Positions 26,518 to 34,523 are shown, counted from the stretch's first letter. The stretch: 64,000 nt of DNA from Elusimicrobiales bacterium (GCA_031082205.1 JAVHLJ010000003.1:64890-128889); one strand, 5' to 3'. Notes: generated by a model from the letters alone, not told the origin. Numbers and translations: made by a program.

Positions 26518-28241
26518 CAGGGGAACCCGGCCGGACCCGCCTCCTGGCCCTGGCCGCCGCCGCGGGGCTGCTTTTCCACCTCTGGGCCGGCTTCTCTTTC
26601 ATAAAGTCCGCCGCCCCCACATACGACGAGCCGGTGCACCTGGCCAGCGGGTATTCGTACATCAAGACCGGGCGCTACGCCCTCAATATCATGGACCACC
26701 CGCCTTTCTCGGAGATGCTCTCGGCGCTGCCGCTGCTTTTCAGGTCCCCGGAAACTTTCCTCACGCATCCCTATTTCGACCGCAGGATGCCGTACCATTA
26801 TTCCGATTATTTCCTCTACAACAACACCGTGTCGCCGGAGGGTCTCCTGGGCCCGGCGCGGGCCTTCGGTTTCCTCGTATGGACCGCCGGGTTCTCCGCC
26901 GTCATCTTCCTGTTCTGCCTTAAACTCCATTCGCCGGCGGCCGGCTTCGCGGCCCTGGCCGTATACTATTTCCTGCCGGTGTTCATCTCAAATAACGCCC
27001 TCGTGACCACGGACTCGGCCGCGGCCCTGTTCTACGCGGCCTCGCTGCTGGCGGGGCTGCTCTTCGCGCTCAAGGCCTACGGCCGGGAGGCGCTCTTCCC
27101 CCGCCGCGAGATGCTGCTGGCCGCCGCCTGCTCCGGGCTGGCCATGGCTTCAAAGTTCAGCATGTTCGTCGTGCCGCCGCTCGTCTCCGGCCTCTGGATC
27201 CTGCACATGCTCTTCTTCAGCCCCCGGCGGGAGGGAGGGAGGGTATTCCTCCACGCGCTGCTTTATTGCGGACTCTCCCTGGCCGCCCTCGCCCTGGTCT
27301 ACAGGGGGGACCTGCCGCTTTACTTCGAGGGGCTCAACGCCACCATAGAGCGCCTGGGGGCGGGACGCCCCTCCTTTTCCATGGGCGTGCAGTCGATGGA
27401 GGGGGTCTGGTGGTACTTCCCGGCCGTATTCCTGCTCAAGAACCCGGCCGCTTTCCTGATGTTCCTCGCCGCCGGCCTGGCGGCCGCTTTCCGCGGCCGC
27501 GGACCGGCGCTGCTCTGGCTGGTACTGCCCTTTGTTTTCTATTTCGCCTCCTCCTTCGCTTCGAAGGTGCAGATCGGAGTCAGGCATCTGCTGCCGGCCA
27601 TGCCGCTGGCGGCGGCCCTGGCTGGCTTCGGCCTGGCCGCGCTGCTGTCGCGCCGCCGGGCGGCGCTTCTGACCCTGCCGGCCGCGGCTTTTTCCGTCTT
27701 CTTCGTGATCTCGTCCCATCCTTCCTACCTGGCCTATTTCAGCGAGGCGGCGGGGGGGAAGAAGAACGGCTGGAAGTATTTCACGGACTCCAATCTCGAC
27801 TGGGGTCAGGACCTGAAGACGCTGGGGGAGAAGCTGCGGTCGGAGGGTTCGCCGCCCGTGGTATTCTCCTATTTCGGCGTAGGCCGGCCGGAACATTACG
27901 GCATGAAATACCTGCCGCTGGGAGTCGTGACGAACGTTAACGAGATAGGCGAGACCTCCCACGCCGGGGACCTGTGCGCCTCTGAGCGGCGCCTGCTGGC
28001 CGTTTCGGCCACCAACCTGATGGGCACGTATTATCCCGATCAGGACAGGTTCGGCTGGCTCTGGGGCCGCGAACCCTATTTTTCCGCCGGGGATTCCATC
28101 TTTCTCTACGATCTGGCCGGGGACGCCGCGGCGCTGGAGAAGGCCGCCGGCCTCCTGCTCAGGTCCGGCCATCCCCGCGAAGCGGCCTGTTGGCGGGACG
28201 GGGGCAGGCCTTTACTTTTGACGTCAAAAGTAAAGACCTGA
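26514..28241 (+). CDS. GT39/PMT-like membrane glycosyltransferase
   Basis: This 575-residue protein has about ten hydrophobic helices. The N-terminal periplasmic loop carries the acidic pair typical of lipid-phosphate-sugar-dependent GT-C enzymes, in APTYDEPVHLASGYSY (about residues 34-49). A C-terminal soluble region starts near 420 and includes FTDSNLDWGQD, seen in many bacterial GT39-like proteins. It would transfer a sugar from a polyprenyl phosphate to protein, lipid or glycan; the target is unknown. The last residues, RPLLLTSKVKT, are encoded by a REP-like palindrome that spans the stop codon, so the original C-terminus was probably different. Confidence 0.8.
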   Translation: MTGEPGRTRLLALAAAAGLLFHLWAGFSFIKSAAPTYDEPVHLASGYSYIKTGRYALNIMDHPPFSEMLSALPLLFRSPETFLTHPYFDRRMPYHYSDYFLYNNTVSPEGLLGPARAFGFLVWTAGFSAVIFLFCLKLHSPAAGFAALAVYYFLPVFISNNALVTTDSAAALFYAASLLAGLLFALKAYGREALFPRREMLLAAACSGLAMASKFSMFVVPPLVSGLWILHMLFFSPRREGGRVFLHALLYCGLSLAALALVYRGDLPLYFEGLNATIERLGAGRPSFSMGVQSMEGVWWYFPAVFLLKNPAAFLMFLAAGLAAAFRGRGPALLWLVLPFVFYFASSFASKVQIGVRHLLPAMPLAAALAGFGLAALLSRRRAALLTLPAAAFSVFFVISSHPSYLAYFSEAAGGKKNGWKYFTDSNLDWGQDLKTLGEKLRSEGSPPVVFSYFGVGRPEHYGMKYLPLGVVTNVNEIGETSHAGDLCASERRLLAVSATNLMGTYYPDQDRFGWLWGREPYFSAGDSIFLYDLAGDAAALEKAAGLLLRSGHPREAACWRDGGRPLLLTSKVKT

Positions 28242-28245
28242 CCCC
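28200..28245. repeat. 46-bp REP/REPIN-like palindrome overlapping a stop codon
   Basis: A near-perfect palindrome is centred between 28222 and 28223: arms of 23 bp with two mismatches, core TTTACTTTTGAC and its complement, outer ends GGGG and CCCC. The right arm reads (reverse-complemented) GGGGTCAGGTCTTTACTTTT, a form that recalls REP sequences linked to RAYT (Y1 transposase) genes. It covers the last 14 sense codons and stop of the glycosyltransferase gene. No RAYT gene is in the window, so movement would be in trans. Confidence 0.6.
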
Positions 28246-28274
28246 TTCGGCGCGGTCCCTCCGCCGCAAAAAGA

Positions 28275-28304
28275 AAAGGCCGGGTCTCCCCGGCCTTTCT
28301 TTTT
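28275..28304. terminator. Bidirectional intrinsic terminator
   Basis: A 10-bp perfect stem AAAGGCCGGG with a 4-base loop is followed by CTTTTT on the plus strand, and by CTTTTT on the minus strand as well. It lies between the convergent glycosyltransferase and rubredoxin genes, so it can end both the long plus-strand block and the oxygen-defence operon. Confidence 0.85.
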
Positions 28305-28319
28305 GAACGGACCAAGGTC

Positions 28320-28481
28320 TCAGCTTTCGGGCTGGAACTCGTCCTTGCCCACCGCGCAGACGGGGCAGACCCAGCCCTCCGGGACTTTCTCCCAAGGCGT
28401 GCCGGGGGGAACGCCGTTGTCCGGATCGCCCGCCTCGGGGTCGTAGATATAGCCGCAGACCTTGCATACGTACTTTTTCAT
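28320..28481 (-). CDS. Rubredoxin
   Basis: This 53-residue protein is a standard rubredoxin, with the single iron bound by C6, C9, C39 and C42 in CKVCGY and CPVCAVGKD. It donates electrons to superoxide reductase, rubrerythrin or peroxidases, all encoded directly upstream on the same strand. It is the last gene of the operon, and the bidirectional terminator follows. Its start has a GGAGCTG ribosome-binding site just upstream. It was found by reading the minus strand because it is shorter than most listed reading frames. Confidence 0.96.
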   Translation of the reverse strand: MKKYVCKVCGYIYDPEAGDPDNGVPPGTPWEKVPEGWVCPVCAVGKDEFQPES

Positions 28482-28504
28482 GACAGCTCCTTCGCCCCGA
28501 GGGG

Positions 28505-28957
28505 CTATTTTTTCTTGAGCAGGGCGGACAGGGCGGAGATATGGCTCATCTCCTCCCGTATTATCCGCCCTACGCCGTCGGCCCCGGCGGGGTCGTTGAC
28601 GGCTTCCTTGAGTCCCAGGTAGAACAGCACGGAGTCCTTTTCGAAGCCTATGGCCAGCTTGAGCGCCTCCGCGGGCGAGGCCGGGACGTCCTCCGGCTTC
28701 TCCGGGAATACCGCCGAGTCCGCCAGGGCGATGAGCTCGCCCGCCAGCGGGCTGGGCTCGAAGTCCGGGAATTGGGCGTCCAGCAGCGACAGGAAATATT
28801 TCCCGTGCTCCGTCTCGTATTCCGCCAGTTTTATGAAAAGGGCGGCGGTCTCCGGGTCCCGGGACCCGGCGGCGGCCGCCCTGTAGAAATCGGCGCCCCT
28901 GTCCTCCATGCGGACGGCCAGCTGCAGCGCCTCTTCCTGCGAATAGTACAGCTTCAT
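28505..28957 (-). CDS. Rubrerythrin-like ferritin-fold protein without rubredoxin domain
   Basis: The 150-residue protein is all-helical, with paired iron-ligand motifs of the ferritin-like family: E in [26 protein letters not shown] and EEMSH. It has no Cys-rich rubredoxin tail, unlike the classical rubrerythrin at 29937. Proteins of this type probably reduce peroxide or bind iron, taking electrons from a separate rubredoxin, here the gene immediately downstream. It lies 7 bp after the desulfoferrodoxin gene in the same operon. Confidence 0.85.
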   Translation of the reverse strand: MKLYYSQEEALQLAVRMEDRGADFYRAAAAGSRDPETAALFIKLAEYETEHGKYFLSLLDAQFPDFEPSPLAGELIALADSAVFPEKPEDVPASPAEALKLAIGFEKDSVLFYLGLKEAVNDPAGADGVGRIIREEMSHISALSALLKKK

Positions 28958-28964
28958 CGCGGGC

Positions 28965-29339
28965 TCAGGCCTTCCAGAGTCCGTGGAGATTGCAGTATTC
29001 GCGCGCCGAGACCTTGCCGGCCTTGACGCAGAACTCGGCCTCGGGAGCCATGCCGGGCTTAAGGAAGGTCCTGTAGGACTTCCCGTCCGCGACCAGCTCG
29101 ATCCACTCTATGTAATGCTTCTCTTCCATCGGGTGCGCTACCGAGCCGACCCTGACCTTGTAGCCGTCCGCGGTCTTCTCGATCACGGGCACGTGCTTCT
29201 CCTTGGCCGCGTCCACCGTGTTCTCCTTCATCAGGTCCATCGGCTTGCCGCAGCAGACCAGCTCGCCGCCGCCGGCGTGGACCGCCGCCACGATATTGCC
29301 GCATATCCCGCACTTGTAGATGCCGTTCATTTCAGCCAT
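28965..29339 (-). CDS. dfx: Desulfoferrodoxin (two-iron superoxide reductase)
   Basis: This 124-residue enzyme reduces superoxide to peroxide. Both iron centres are complete. Center I has C10, C13, C29 and C30 in the rubredoxin-like N-terminal domain. The catalytic center II has H49, H69, H75, C116 and H119. The conserved E47-K48-H49 triplet also provides the lysine and glutamate near the active site. Peroxide formed here would be removed by the rubrerythrin and thiol peroxidase of the same operon, with electrons from the rubredoxin at 28320. Confidence 0.96.
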   Translation of the reverse strand: MAEMNGIYKCGICGNIVAAVHAGGGELVCCGKPMDLMKENTVDAAKEKHVPVIEKTADGYKVRVGSVAHPMEEKHYIEWIELVADGKSYRTFLKPGMAPEAEFCVKAGKVSAREYCNLHGLWKA

Positions 29340-29367
29340 TTCTTCCTCCCTGTATTTCCGGAGTTCC

Positions 29368-29919
29368 CTACCCCGCGATATTCTTAAGGGCCGCCAGCGC
29401 CTCGTCGTAGTCCGGCTCCTGTCCGATCTCGGGCACCAGCTGCGCGTATCTGACCACGCCTTCCCTGTCCACTATGAAGACGGCCCTGGCAAGCAGGCGC
29501 AGGTCCTTCATCAGGACGCCCCACGCCTTGCCGAAATCGGCTTTCTGGTAGTCGGAGAAGGTCTGCACCCGGGTCACGCCGGCCGTCCCGCACCAGCGTT
29601 TCTGGGCGAAAGGCAGGTCCATGCTTATGGTGATGACATGGATGTCGGGGTCCAGCGACTCGGCTTCCTTGTTGAACCGCCTGGTTTCGATGTCGCAGAC
29701 CGAGGTGTCCAGGGAAGTGACAGAAGATATCACTACGACCTTGCCCTTGTAGGTGCGAAGGAACTTCATGGGCGTCATGTTGTTGTCGACGACCTTGAAG
29801 TCCGGGGCCGGCGTGCCGGGCTTTATCCCGTCGCCGGCCAGCGACATCGGCCGGCCTTTCATCGTCACCGTGCGCTTGGCCGCCTCTTTCGAGGCCTCTT
29901 CGTTGATCTGTTCGTCCAT
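29368..29919 (-). CDS. tpx: Thiol peroxidase (Tpx-type peroxiredoxin)
   Basis: This 183-residue protein is an atypical 2-Cys peroxiredoxin. The peroxidatic cysteine sits in [15 protein letters not shown], matching the Tpx form TxxVC, and a second cysteine near residue 110 (RWCGTAG) may be the resolving one. The fold pieces GKVVVISSV and [12 protein letters not shown] are family-typical. It has an N-terminal extension of about 20 residues before the Tpx core. The start at 29919 is chosen because it follows a GGAGGAACG ribosome-binding site; a longer frame upstream overlaps rubrerythrin and is not coding. It reduces peroxides with thioredoxin-like donors. Confidence 0.92.
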   Translation of the reverse strand: MDEQINEEASKEAAKRTVTMKGRPMSLAGDGIKPGTPAPDFKVVDNNMTPMKFLRTYKGKVVVISSVTSLDTSVCDIETRRFNKEAESLDPDIHVITISMDLPFAQKRWCGTAGVTRVQTFSDYQKADFGKAWGVLMKDLRLLARAVFIVDREGVVRYAQLVPEIGQEPDYDEALAALKNIAG

Positions 29920-29936
29920 CGTTCCTCCGGGTAGTT

Positions 29937-30509
29937 TTACCAGTTCTCGGCCAGCAGCTCGAAATAGGCCTTGGGATGGGCGCAGGCCGGGCAGCTCTCG
30001 GGAGCCTCGGGGCCGTCGTGGCGGTAACCGCAGTTGATGCAGCGCCAGGCGACGGCTTTGTCCTTCCTGAAGGCGGTGCCCTTCTCCACGTTCCTGAGCA
30101 GGCCGCGGTAGCGCGCTTCGTGCTGCTTCTCGGCCACGGAAATATAGTCGAAGGTCTTGGCGACGGCCTCGAAGCCTTCCTCGCGGGCTATCCGGGCGAA
30201 GTCGGGGTACATCGTTCCCCATTCGTGGTTCTCGCCGTCGGCGGCGGCCTTGAGGTTCTGCGCCGTGGTCCCGATGACGCCGGCGGGGAAGGTCGCCGTT
30301 ATCTCCACCTCTCCGCCTTCCAGGAATTTGAAGAAGCGCTTGGCGTGCTCCTTCTCCTGCTCGGCGGTCTCTTCGAAAACATGGGCTATCTGCACATAGC
30401 CTTCTTTCTTGGCCTGCCCCGCGAAATAGGTGTAGCGGGTCCTGGCCTGCGACTCGCCCGCGAAAGCGGCCAGCAGGTTCTTCTCGGTCTTGGTGCCTTT
30501 TATTCCCAT
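29937..30509 (-). CDS. rbr: Rubrerythrin
   Basis: This 190-residue rubrerythrin combines a four-helix di-iron domain with a C-terminal rubredoxin domain. Iron ligands lie in AGESQARTRY, EETAEQEKEH and SVAEKQHEARY. The rubredoxin cysteines are in CINCGY and CPACAHPK. It reduces hydrogen peroxide in the cytoplasm of anaerobes. It is the first gene of the five-gene oxygen-defence operon (rubrerythrin, Tpx, superoxide reductase, ferritin-like, rubredoxin). It has a GGGAGGGT ribosome-binding site, and a TAGAAT -10 box lies about 35 bp upstream. Confidence 0.97.
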   Translation of the reverse strand: MGIKGTKTEKNLLAAFAGESQARTRYTYFAGQAKKEGYVQIAHVFEETAEQEKEHAKRFFKFLEGGEVEITATFPAGVIGTTAQNLKAAADGENHEWGTMYPDFARIAREEGFEAVAKTFDYISVAEKQHEARYRGLLRNVEKGTAFRKDKAVAWRCINCGYRHDGPEAPESCPACAHPKAYFELLAENW

Positions 30510-30543
30510 CTTGTACCCTCCCGTGTTCGGTTTTCGAGGTTAT

Positions 30544-30549
30544 ATTCTA
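30544..30549 (-). promoter_or_regulatory. -10 box for the oxygen-defence operon
   Basis: The minus strand reads TAGAATATAAC directly after the TIGR02757 stop codon, 34 bp before the rubrerythrin ATG. The same TAGAAT core stands before the histidine kinase gene (35665-35670), the small Cys gene (60063-60068) and the chalcone-isomerase-like gene (62863-62868). No good -35 is visible. Confidence 0.45.
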
Positions 30550-31323
30550 CTAAATAGAGGGCTCCGGCTTTTCCTTCCTTATCCCGGCCCGCGTGAGGCA
30601 GAAATCGTACTTGACCGGGTCGGCCGGCTCCAGCCGCGCGAAGAACGCCGTTATCTCCGCCGCCGTCCGCATCGAGGTGTCCTTGCGGCGGGTGACTCCC
30701 ATCTCGCGCGAGACCCTGTGCATGTGGGTGTCGAGCGGTATTATGAGGCCCGAGGCGGGCACTCCTTTCCAGGGGCCCGGGTCCACGCTGTCGCGGCGCA
30801 CCATCCAGCGCAGGAAAAGGTTGAGGCGTTTGAAGGAGCTCTTATGCGCCGGGCACGGGATAAGCGTCGGCGTGCAGAGGCCGGGGAACACCAGGCTGAC
30901 GAAGCGGTATATGGCCTCTTCGTAATTGGGCGCGCCCGGGGTCATGACGGAGACGAAGGCTTTATTGAGCGAGCCGTGCTTCGCCAGCGCCGCCTTCAGG
31001 GCCAGCAGGAAAACGATCATCTCGCGCCCGGCGGTGAAGCGGTGCTTGAAGCCGGAATAAAGACGCTCCAGGTCCTTTGCCCGGGCGGCAAGGAGGAAAG
31101 CGCGGGGGGAACGGCCCATGGGGCCGAGGACTTTCTCCACGCTTTTGAGTATCTGCTTCACATTGCCGTAGGCCAGCGAGGCGGCGACGATGCCCGCTAT
31201 CTCCATGTCGCCGGGTTTCTTATACCGCCACACGAACTCCAGCGGGTCCGGGTGTATGAACTCCGGCCTGTTGCGGCGCCGGTAGAGGTCCTCGAAATAT
31301 TTTTTGGCCGGAGGCATGCTCAT
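30550..31323 (-). CDS. TIGR02757/DUF2400 family protein
   Basis: The 257-residue protein matches the TIGR02757 family, with its typical N-terminal DPLEFVWRY, the AYGNVKQILKS helix, the late LDTHMHRVSRE motif and the C-terminal DPVKYDFCLTRAGI. The family is helical and may be related to helix-hairpin-helix glycosylases, but no function is established to my knowledge. Two starts compete: ATG at 31323, one base after the upstream stop, and ATG at 31317. A perfect TATAAT at 31324-31329 lies 6 bp before 31317, so a leaderless transcript starting there is possible. It is the last gene of the Rrf2-Hcp group. Confidence 0.85.
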   Translation of the reverse strand: MSMPPAKKYFEDLYRRRNRPEFIHPDPLEFVWRYKKPGDMEIAGIVAASLAYGNVKQILKSVEKVLGPMGRSPRAFLLAARAKDLERLYSGFKHRFTAGREMIVFLLALKAALAKHGSLNKAFVSVMTPGAPNYEEAIYRFVSLVFPGLCTPTLIPCPAHKSSFKRLNLFLRWMVRRDSVDPGPWKGVPASGLIIPLDTHMHRVSREMGVTRRKDTSMRTAAEITAFFARLEPADPVKYDFCLTRAGIRKEKPEPSI

Positions 31324-31324
31324 A

Positions 31325-32320
31325 TTATACCCCGGGATGACCGAGGGTGTCATGCAGCGGGACCAGCCGCCGGTATTCTTCCGGCGGGACGCGGCTCTCC
31401 CAGTTCCCCGCGGCCATCGCAAGCCATATGACCAGGAAGAATACCAGGGCGGTCAGCAGGGGCAGGAAGGCCGGCCTCACCCGCAGTCGTCCCCCGCGGT
31501 CGCGGAATTCGAGGGCGCCGGGGGCCGGGCAGGCGTCCAGGCAGCGCGCGCAGGAGACGCAGTTCTCGGAGCGGACGGCGGTCGCGCGGTCCACGGCTAT
31601 TCCCTGCGGGCAGGCGCGGGCGCAGCGCCCGCAGGCCGCGCAGGCCGCCGGATCACGCCTTATCCGAAGGGGCCCGGCCAGCGAGACGGGGACCAGCAGC
31701 GCGCCGTAGGGGCAGAGGTAGCGGCACCAGAAAAAGGGCACGGCGAAACTGAGCGCCAGCAGGGCCGCTATCACGCCCGCGGCCAGCGGAGTTATATCCG
31801 CGAAGAAGAAGTACATCTTGGCGTCGGCGATGAGATTGTAGTCCCCGTCCAGGAAGTCCCGCAGCGAGCCCAGGTCCATGGAGGCGAATATGGCCCAGGC
31901 GAAGAAGCCCAGCAGCAGGTACTTGAGCGCGGAGAGGGGATAGTGCAGCCAGGCCGGCGGGTAGCGGAAAGAGGGGGTGAGCCGCCGGCGCAGGCCGTGA
32001 ACGACTTCGGAGAGGAAGCCGAACGGGCACAGCCAGCCGCAGAAGGATTTAGGGGCCGTGAAGGACATGGCCAGCGCCCCCAGGAGGATGAAAAGGCCGG
32101 CGGGATGGGCCGGGTGCACCTCGCCGGTCTGCGCCAGGAGGCGCAGGCTCATCAGCGAGCTTATGGGCAGGAACCCTTCGACGCCGGGCGGCCGCCGCGG
32201 CAGGGCCCCTCCGTCCAGCAGGGCCTGGACGAAGAAATGGAACTCCAGCCCTATGAGAAGCACAAGGGCCAGGAAGGCGGATTGGACAAGGACGCGTATC
32301 CTTCGGGTTCCGGCGGTCAT
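31325..32320 (-). CDS. NapH/CcoG-like polyferredoxin membrane protein
   Basis: This 331-residue membrane protein has about five transmembrane helices. Cytoplasmic CxxxCP motifs of the NapH/YccM type are in CGWLCPFG and CRYLCPYG. Two 4Fe-4S motifs follow, CAACGRCARACPQG and CVSCARCLDACPA (about 228-270). Members pass electrons between the membrane pool and soluble partners. Its place after hcp suggests it could supply electrons to the hydroxylamine/NO reductase in place of an Hcr flavoprotein, which is absent. This is inferred from position. The hcp stop is 64 bp upstream, and a strong hairpin lies between them. Confidence 0.85.
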   Translation of the reverse strand: MTAGTRRIRVLVQSAFLALVLLIGLEFHFFVQALLDGGALPRRPPGVEGFLPISSLMSLRLLAQTGEVHPAHPAGLFILLGALAMSFTAPKSFCGWLCPFGFLSEVVHGLRRRLTPSFRYPPAWLHYPLSALKYLLLGFFAWAIFASMDLGSLRDFLDGDYNLIADAKMYFFFADITPLAAGVIAALLALSFAVPFFWCRYLCPYGALLVPVSLAGPLRIRRDPAACAACGRCARACPQGIAVDRATAVRSENCVSCARCLDACPAPGALEFRDRGGRLRVRPAFLPLLTALVFFLVIWLAMAAGNWESRVPPEEYRRLVPLHDTLGHPGV

Positions 32321-32335
32321 CGTATCGCAATAGGC

Positions 32336-32372
32336 GGGCCGGGCGGAGGGGGCTTCACCCTCCGCCCGGCCC
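32336..32372 (-). other. 15-bp stem-loop between hcp and the polyferredoxin gene
   Basis: A perfect 15-bp G/C-rich stem (left arm GGGCCGGGCGGAGGG) with a 7-base loop lies in the 64-bp gap. On the minus strand it is followed by GCCTATTGCG, not a U-run. It could trim or stabilise the hcp message or end only part of the transcripts, lowering expression of the downstream genes. Confidence 0.55.
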
Positions 32373-32384
32373 GGGAGAAACGCG

Positions 32385-34028
32385 TCAGGCGCGCGCTTTA
32401 GCCCCGAGGATGGCTTCCAGGTCCTTCTCCGGGGTGGTTATCGGCATTATGTTGAACTTCTCCACCAGCACCTTGAGCACGGCCGGGGTGACGAAGGCCG
32501 GCAGCGTCGGGCCGAGGCGTATGTTCTTTATGCCGAGATTGAGCAGCGTCAGCAGTATGCAGACGGCTTTCTGCTCGTACCAGCTCAGGACCATCGACAG
32601 GGGCAGTTCGTTGACGCCCACGCCGAAGGCCTTGGACAGCGCCACGGCCACCTGTATGGCCGAGTAGGCGTCGTTGCACTGGCCCATGTCGAGCAGGCGC
32701 GGTATGCCGCCGATGTCGCCGAACTCCGCCTTGTTGAAGCGGAACTTGCCGCAGGCCAGCGTCAGCACGACGGTGTCCTTGGGCGCCTTCTCGGTGAACT
32801 CGGTGTAGTAGTTGCGGCCGGGCTTGGCGCCGTCGCAGCCGCCGACGAGGAAGAAGTGCTTTATCTGCCCCGCCTTGACCGCGTCTATCACCTTGCCCGC
32901 CACTCCCATCACGGTATTGTGGCCGAAGCCGACCAGGATGGTCTTCGGATCGCCGTCCTTGTCGAAGCCGGGGGCCGCCAGGGCAGCCTCTACCGCCGGG
33001 CCGAAGTCGCCGTTCTTAAGATGCGTAACGCCGGGCCACTCGACGAGGCCGGTGGTGAAGATGCGGGCCTTGTAGCCGTTGAGCGGTTTCTGTATGCAGT
33101 TGGTCGTCATCACGATGGAGCCGGGGAACTTGTCGAACTCCTTCTGCTGGTCCTGCCAGGCGCCGCCGTAATTGCCGGCCAGGTGCTTGTACTTCTTGAG
33201 CCCGGGGTAGCCGTGGGCGGGCAGCATCTCGCCGTGGGTGTAGACGTTTATCCCTTTGCCCTCGGTCTGTTTGAGGATGTTCTCGAGGTCCTTGAGGTCG
33301 TGGCCGCTGACCAGCAGCGCCTTGCCCTTGAGAGGGTTTATCCTCACCGGGGTGGGGACCGGGTGGCCGTAGGCGGTGGTATTGGCCTTGTCGAGCAGCT
33401 CCATGACGCGCAGGTTAACTTCGCCGCACTTCATGTTGTAGCCGACCAGCTCGTCCACCGTCGGGTTCTCCTTCGCCAGGAAATCCAGGGCCTCGTGGAA
33501 GAAGGCGTAGACTTTCTCGTCCTCCTGGCCGAGTATCAGGGCGTGGTCGGCGTAGGCCGCGGTGCCCTTGAGGCCGTAGGCCAGCAGCTCCTGCAGGCCG
33601 GCCGCGTCGTCGCCGAGCGCTTTCTTGCGGGCCGTTATGCCCCTTTCGGGGGCCTCGGCCAGCAGGGCCTTGTAGTCGGAGGGGGCGGTCCAGGCCGCGG
33701 GGCCTTTGAGCTCCGCCCCGCCGGCCAGCGCGCGGGCCTTCGCCTTTACCGCGTTGCCCCTGATAACGCGCTCCGCTATGTTCTTCGCGTCGAAATTAAC
33801 ATTGGTGACCGTGGTGAAGAGGGCCTCGACGACATAGAGGTCTATCCCGCGGTCGCGCTTGCCGGCCTTGGCGGCCGCGTGCGCGTACTGGGCCACGCCC
33901 TTGGCCTGCCAGAACAGCAGGTCCTGCATCTTGGCCGTTTCCGGGTCCTTGCCGCATACCCCCTGGACGGTGCAGCCCTTGCCGCCCGCCGCCTGCTCGC
34001 ACTGGTAACAGAACATATCGTCGCTCAT
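32385..34028 (-). CDS. hcp: Hydroxylamine reductase (hybrid cluster protein)
   Basis: This 547-residue protein is a hybrid-cluster protein. Its N-terminal iron-sulfur cluster uses C7, C10, C19 and C25 with the Cx2Cx8Cx5C spacing. The hybrid 4Fe-2O-2S cluster ligands lie in LVGGCDGAKPGRNYYTEF, LACGKFRFNK and DMGQCNDAYSA. The enzyme reduces NO to N2O and hydroxylamine to ammonia, and it serves nitrosative-stress defence. An Rrf2-type regulator gene lies 32 bp upstream on the same strand, typical of NsrR-like control. The start has a good AAGGAGA site. Length is normal for the family. Confidence 0.96.
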   Translation of the reverse strand: MSDDMFCYQCEQAAGGKGCTVQGVCGKDPETAKMQDLLFWQAKGVAQYAHAAAKAGKRDRGIDLYVVEALFTTVTNVNFDAKNIAERVIRGNAVKAKARALAGGAELKGPAAWTAPSDYKALLAEAPERGITARKKALGDDAAGLQELLAYGLKGTAAYADHALILGQEDEKVYAFFHEALDFLAKENPTVDELVGYNMKCGEVNLRVMELLDKANTTAYGHPVPTPVRINPLKGKALLVSGHDLKDLENILKQTEGKGINVYTHGEMLPAHGYPGLKKYKHLAGNYGGAWQDQQKEFDKFPGSIVMTTNCIQKPLNGYKARIFTTGLVEWPGVTHLKNGDFGPAVEAALAAPGFDKDGDPKTILVGFGHNTVMGVAGKVIDAVKAGQIKHFFLVGGCDGAKPGRNYYTEFTEKAPKDTVVLTLACGKFRFNKAEFGDIGGIPRLLDMGQCNDAYSAIQVAVALSKAFGVGVNELPLSMVLSWYEQKAVCILLTLLNLGIKNIRLGPTLPAFVTPAVLKVLVEKFNIMPITTPEKDLEAILGAKARA

Positions 34029-34060
34029 TATTATTCTCCTTATTGTCCTTAGAATATCGA

Positions 34061-34465
34061 CTAAGCCCGCTTGGAAAACTCCGAAATTCTGCTTTCGAGG
34101 ACCCTCTCGAAGCGCCGGTTGGTCTCCTCCAGGAACCTGCCGAAGACGCAGGTCCGGTGCCGGCAGACCTTGTGGCCCATCAGGCAGGAATGCAGCCGCA
34201 CCGGGCCGTCTATGGCGGTCATCAGGTCGCGCACGGAGGCCCGGCGGCCGGAGGGGGAAAGGGTGAATCCTCCCTTGGGGCCCCTGACCGGGGACACCAG
34301 GCCCGCCCGCGTGAGCGCCTGAAGCACCTTGGAGAGATGGTTATAGGAGACGCCGAGGGCCCGCGCTATGTCGTGCGCGGAGCAGAGCTCCCCGCGGCCC
34401 GCCATGTAGTCGGCCGCGTGCAGGGCTATCGCCGCGGCTTCCGAGATCTTGAGTATGGTCTGCAT
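34061..34465 (-). CDS. Rrf2-family Fe-S transcription regulator (NsrR-like)
   Basis: This 134-residue winged-helix protein has its DNA-binding helix in SYNHLSKVLQALTRAG and the wing GPKGGFTLS. Three cysteines, C94, C101 and C106, lie in HSCLMGHKVCRHRTC, the usual position of the Fe-S cluster in Rrf2 regulators. Spacing recalls NO-sensing NsrR more than IscR. It precedes hcp on the same strand and has a strong promoter with a palindromic operator over the -10 box (34487-34504), so autoregulation and control of hcp by NO or redox state is likely. The exact cluster type is not visible. Confidence 0.9.
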   Translation of the reverse strand: MQTILKISEAAAIALHAADYMAGRGELCSAHDIARALGVSYNHLSKVLQALTRAGLVSPVRGPKGGFTLSPSGRRASVRDLMTAIDGPVRLHSCLMGHKVCRHRTCVFGRFLEETNRRFERVLESRISEFSKRA

Positions 34466-34486
34466 TCCGCCGTCCTTTGTGGTAAT

Positions 34487-34504
34487 CTGGTATTAGTATA
34501 CCAG
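34487..34504 (-). promoter_or_regulatory. Palindromic operator over the -10 box of the Rrf2-hcp operon
   Basis: The perfect inverted repeat CTGGTAT-ACTA-ATACCAG (7-4-7) contains the -10 box TATACT (34495-34500) of the promoter whose -35 TTGACA is at 34518-34523. An Rrf2 dimer bound here would block RNA polymerase. It lies about 22 bp before the regulator's start codon. Confidence 0.75.
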
Positions 34505-34523
34505 TATGCGCGGGTTTTGTCAA
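34495..34523 (-). promoter_or_regulatory. Sigma-70-type promoter of the Rrf2-hcp operon
   Basis: On the minus strand a consensus TTGACA (34518-34523) and TATACT (34495-34500) are separated by exactly 17 bp. It is the clearest promoter in the window. The predicted start of transcription is near 34488, about 22 bp before the ATG of the regulator gene. Confidence 0.85.

Noticed and set aside
29368-30222. A 284-codon frame starting upstream of the Tpx protein
   Set aside because: The extra N-terminal part overlaps rubrerythrin out of frame; the real start at 29919 has a ribosome-binding site and gives a normal Tpx.
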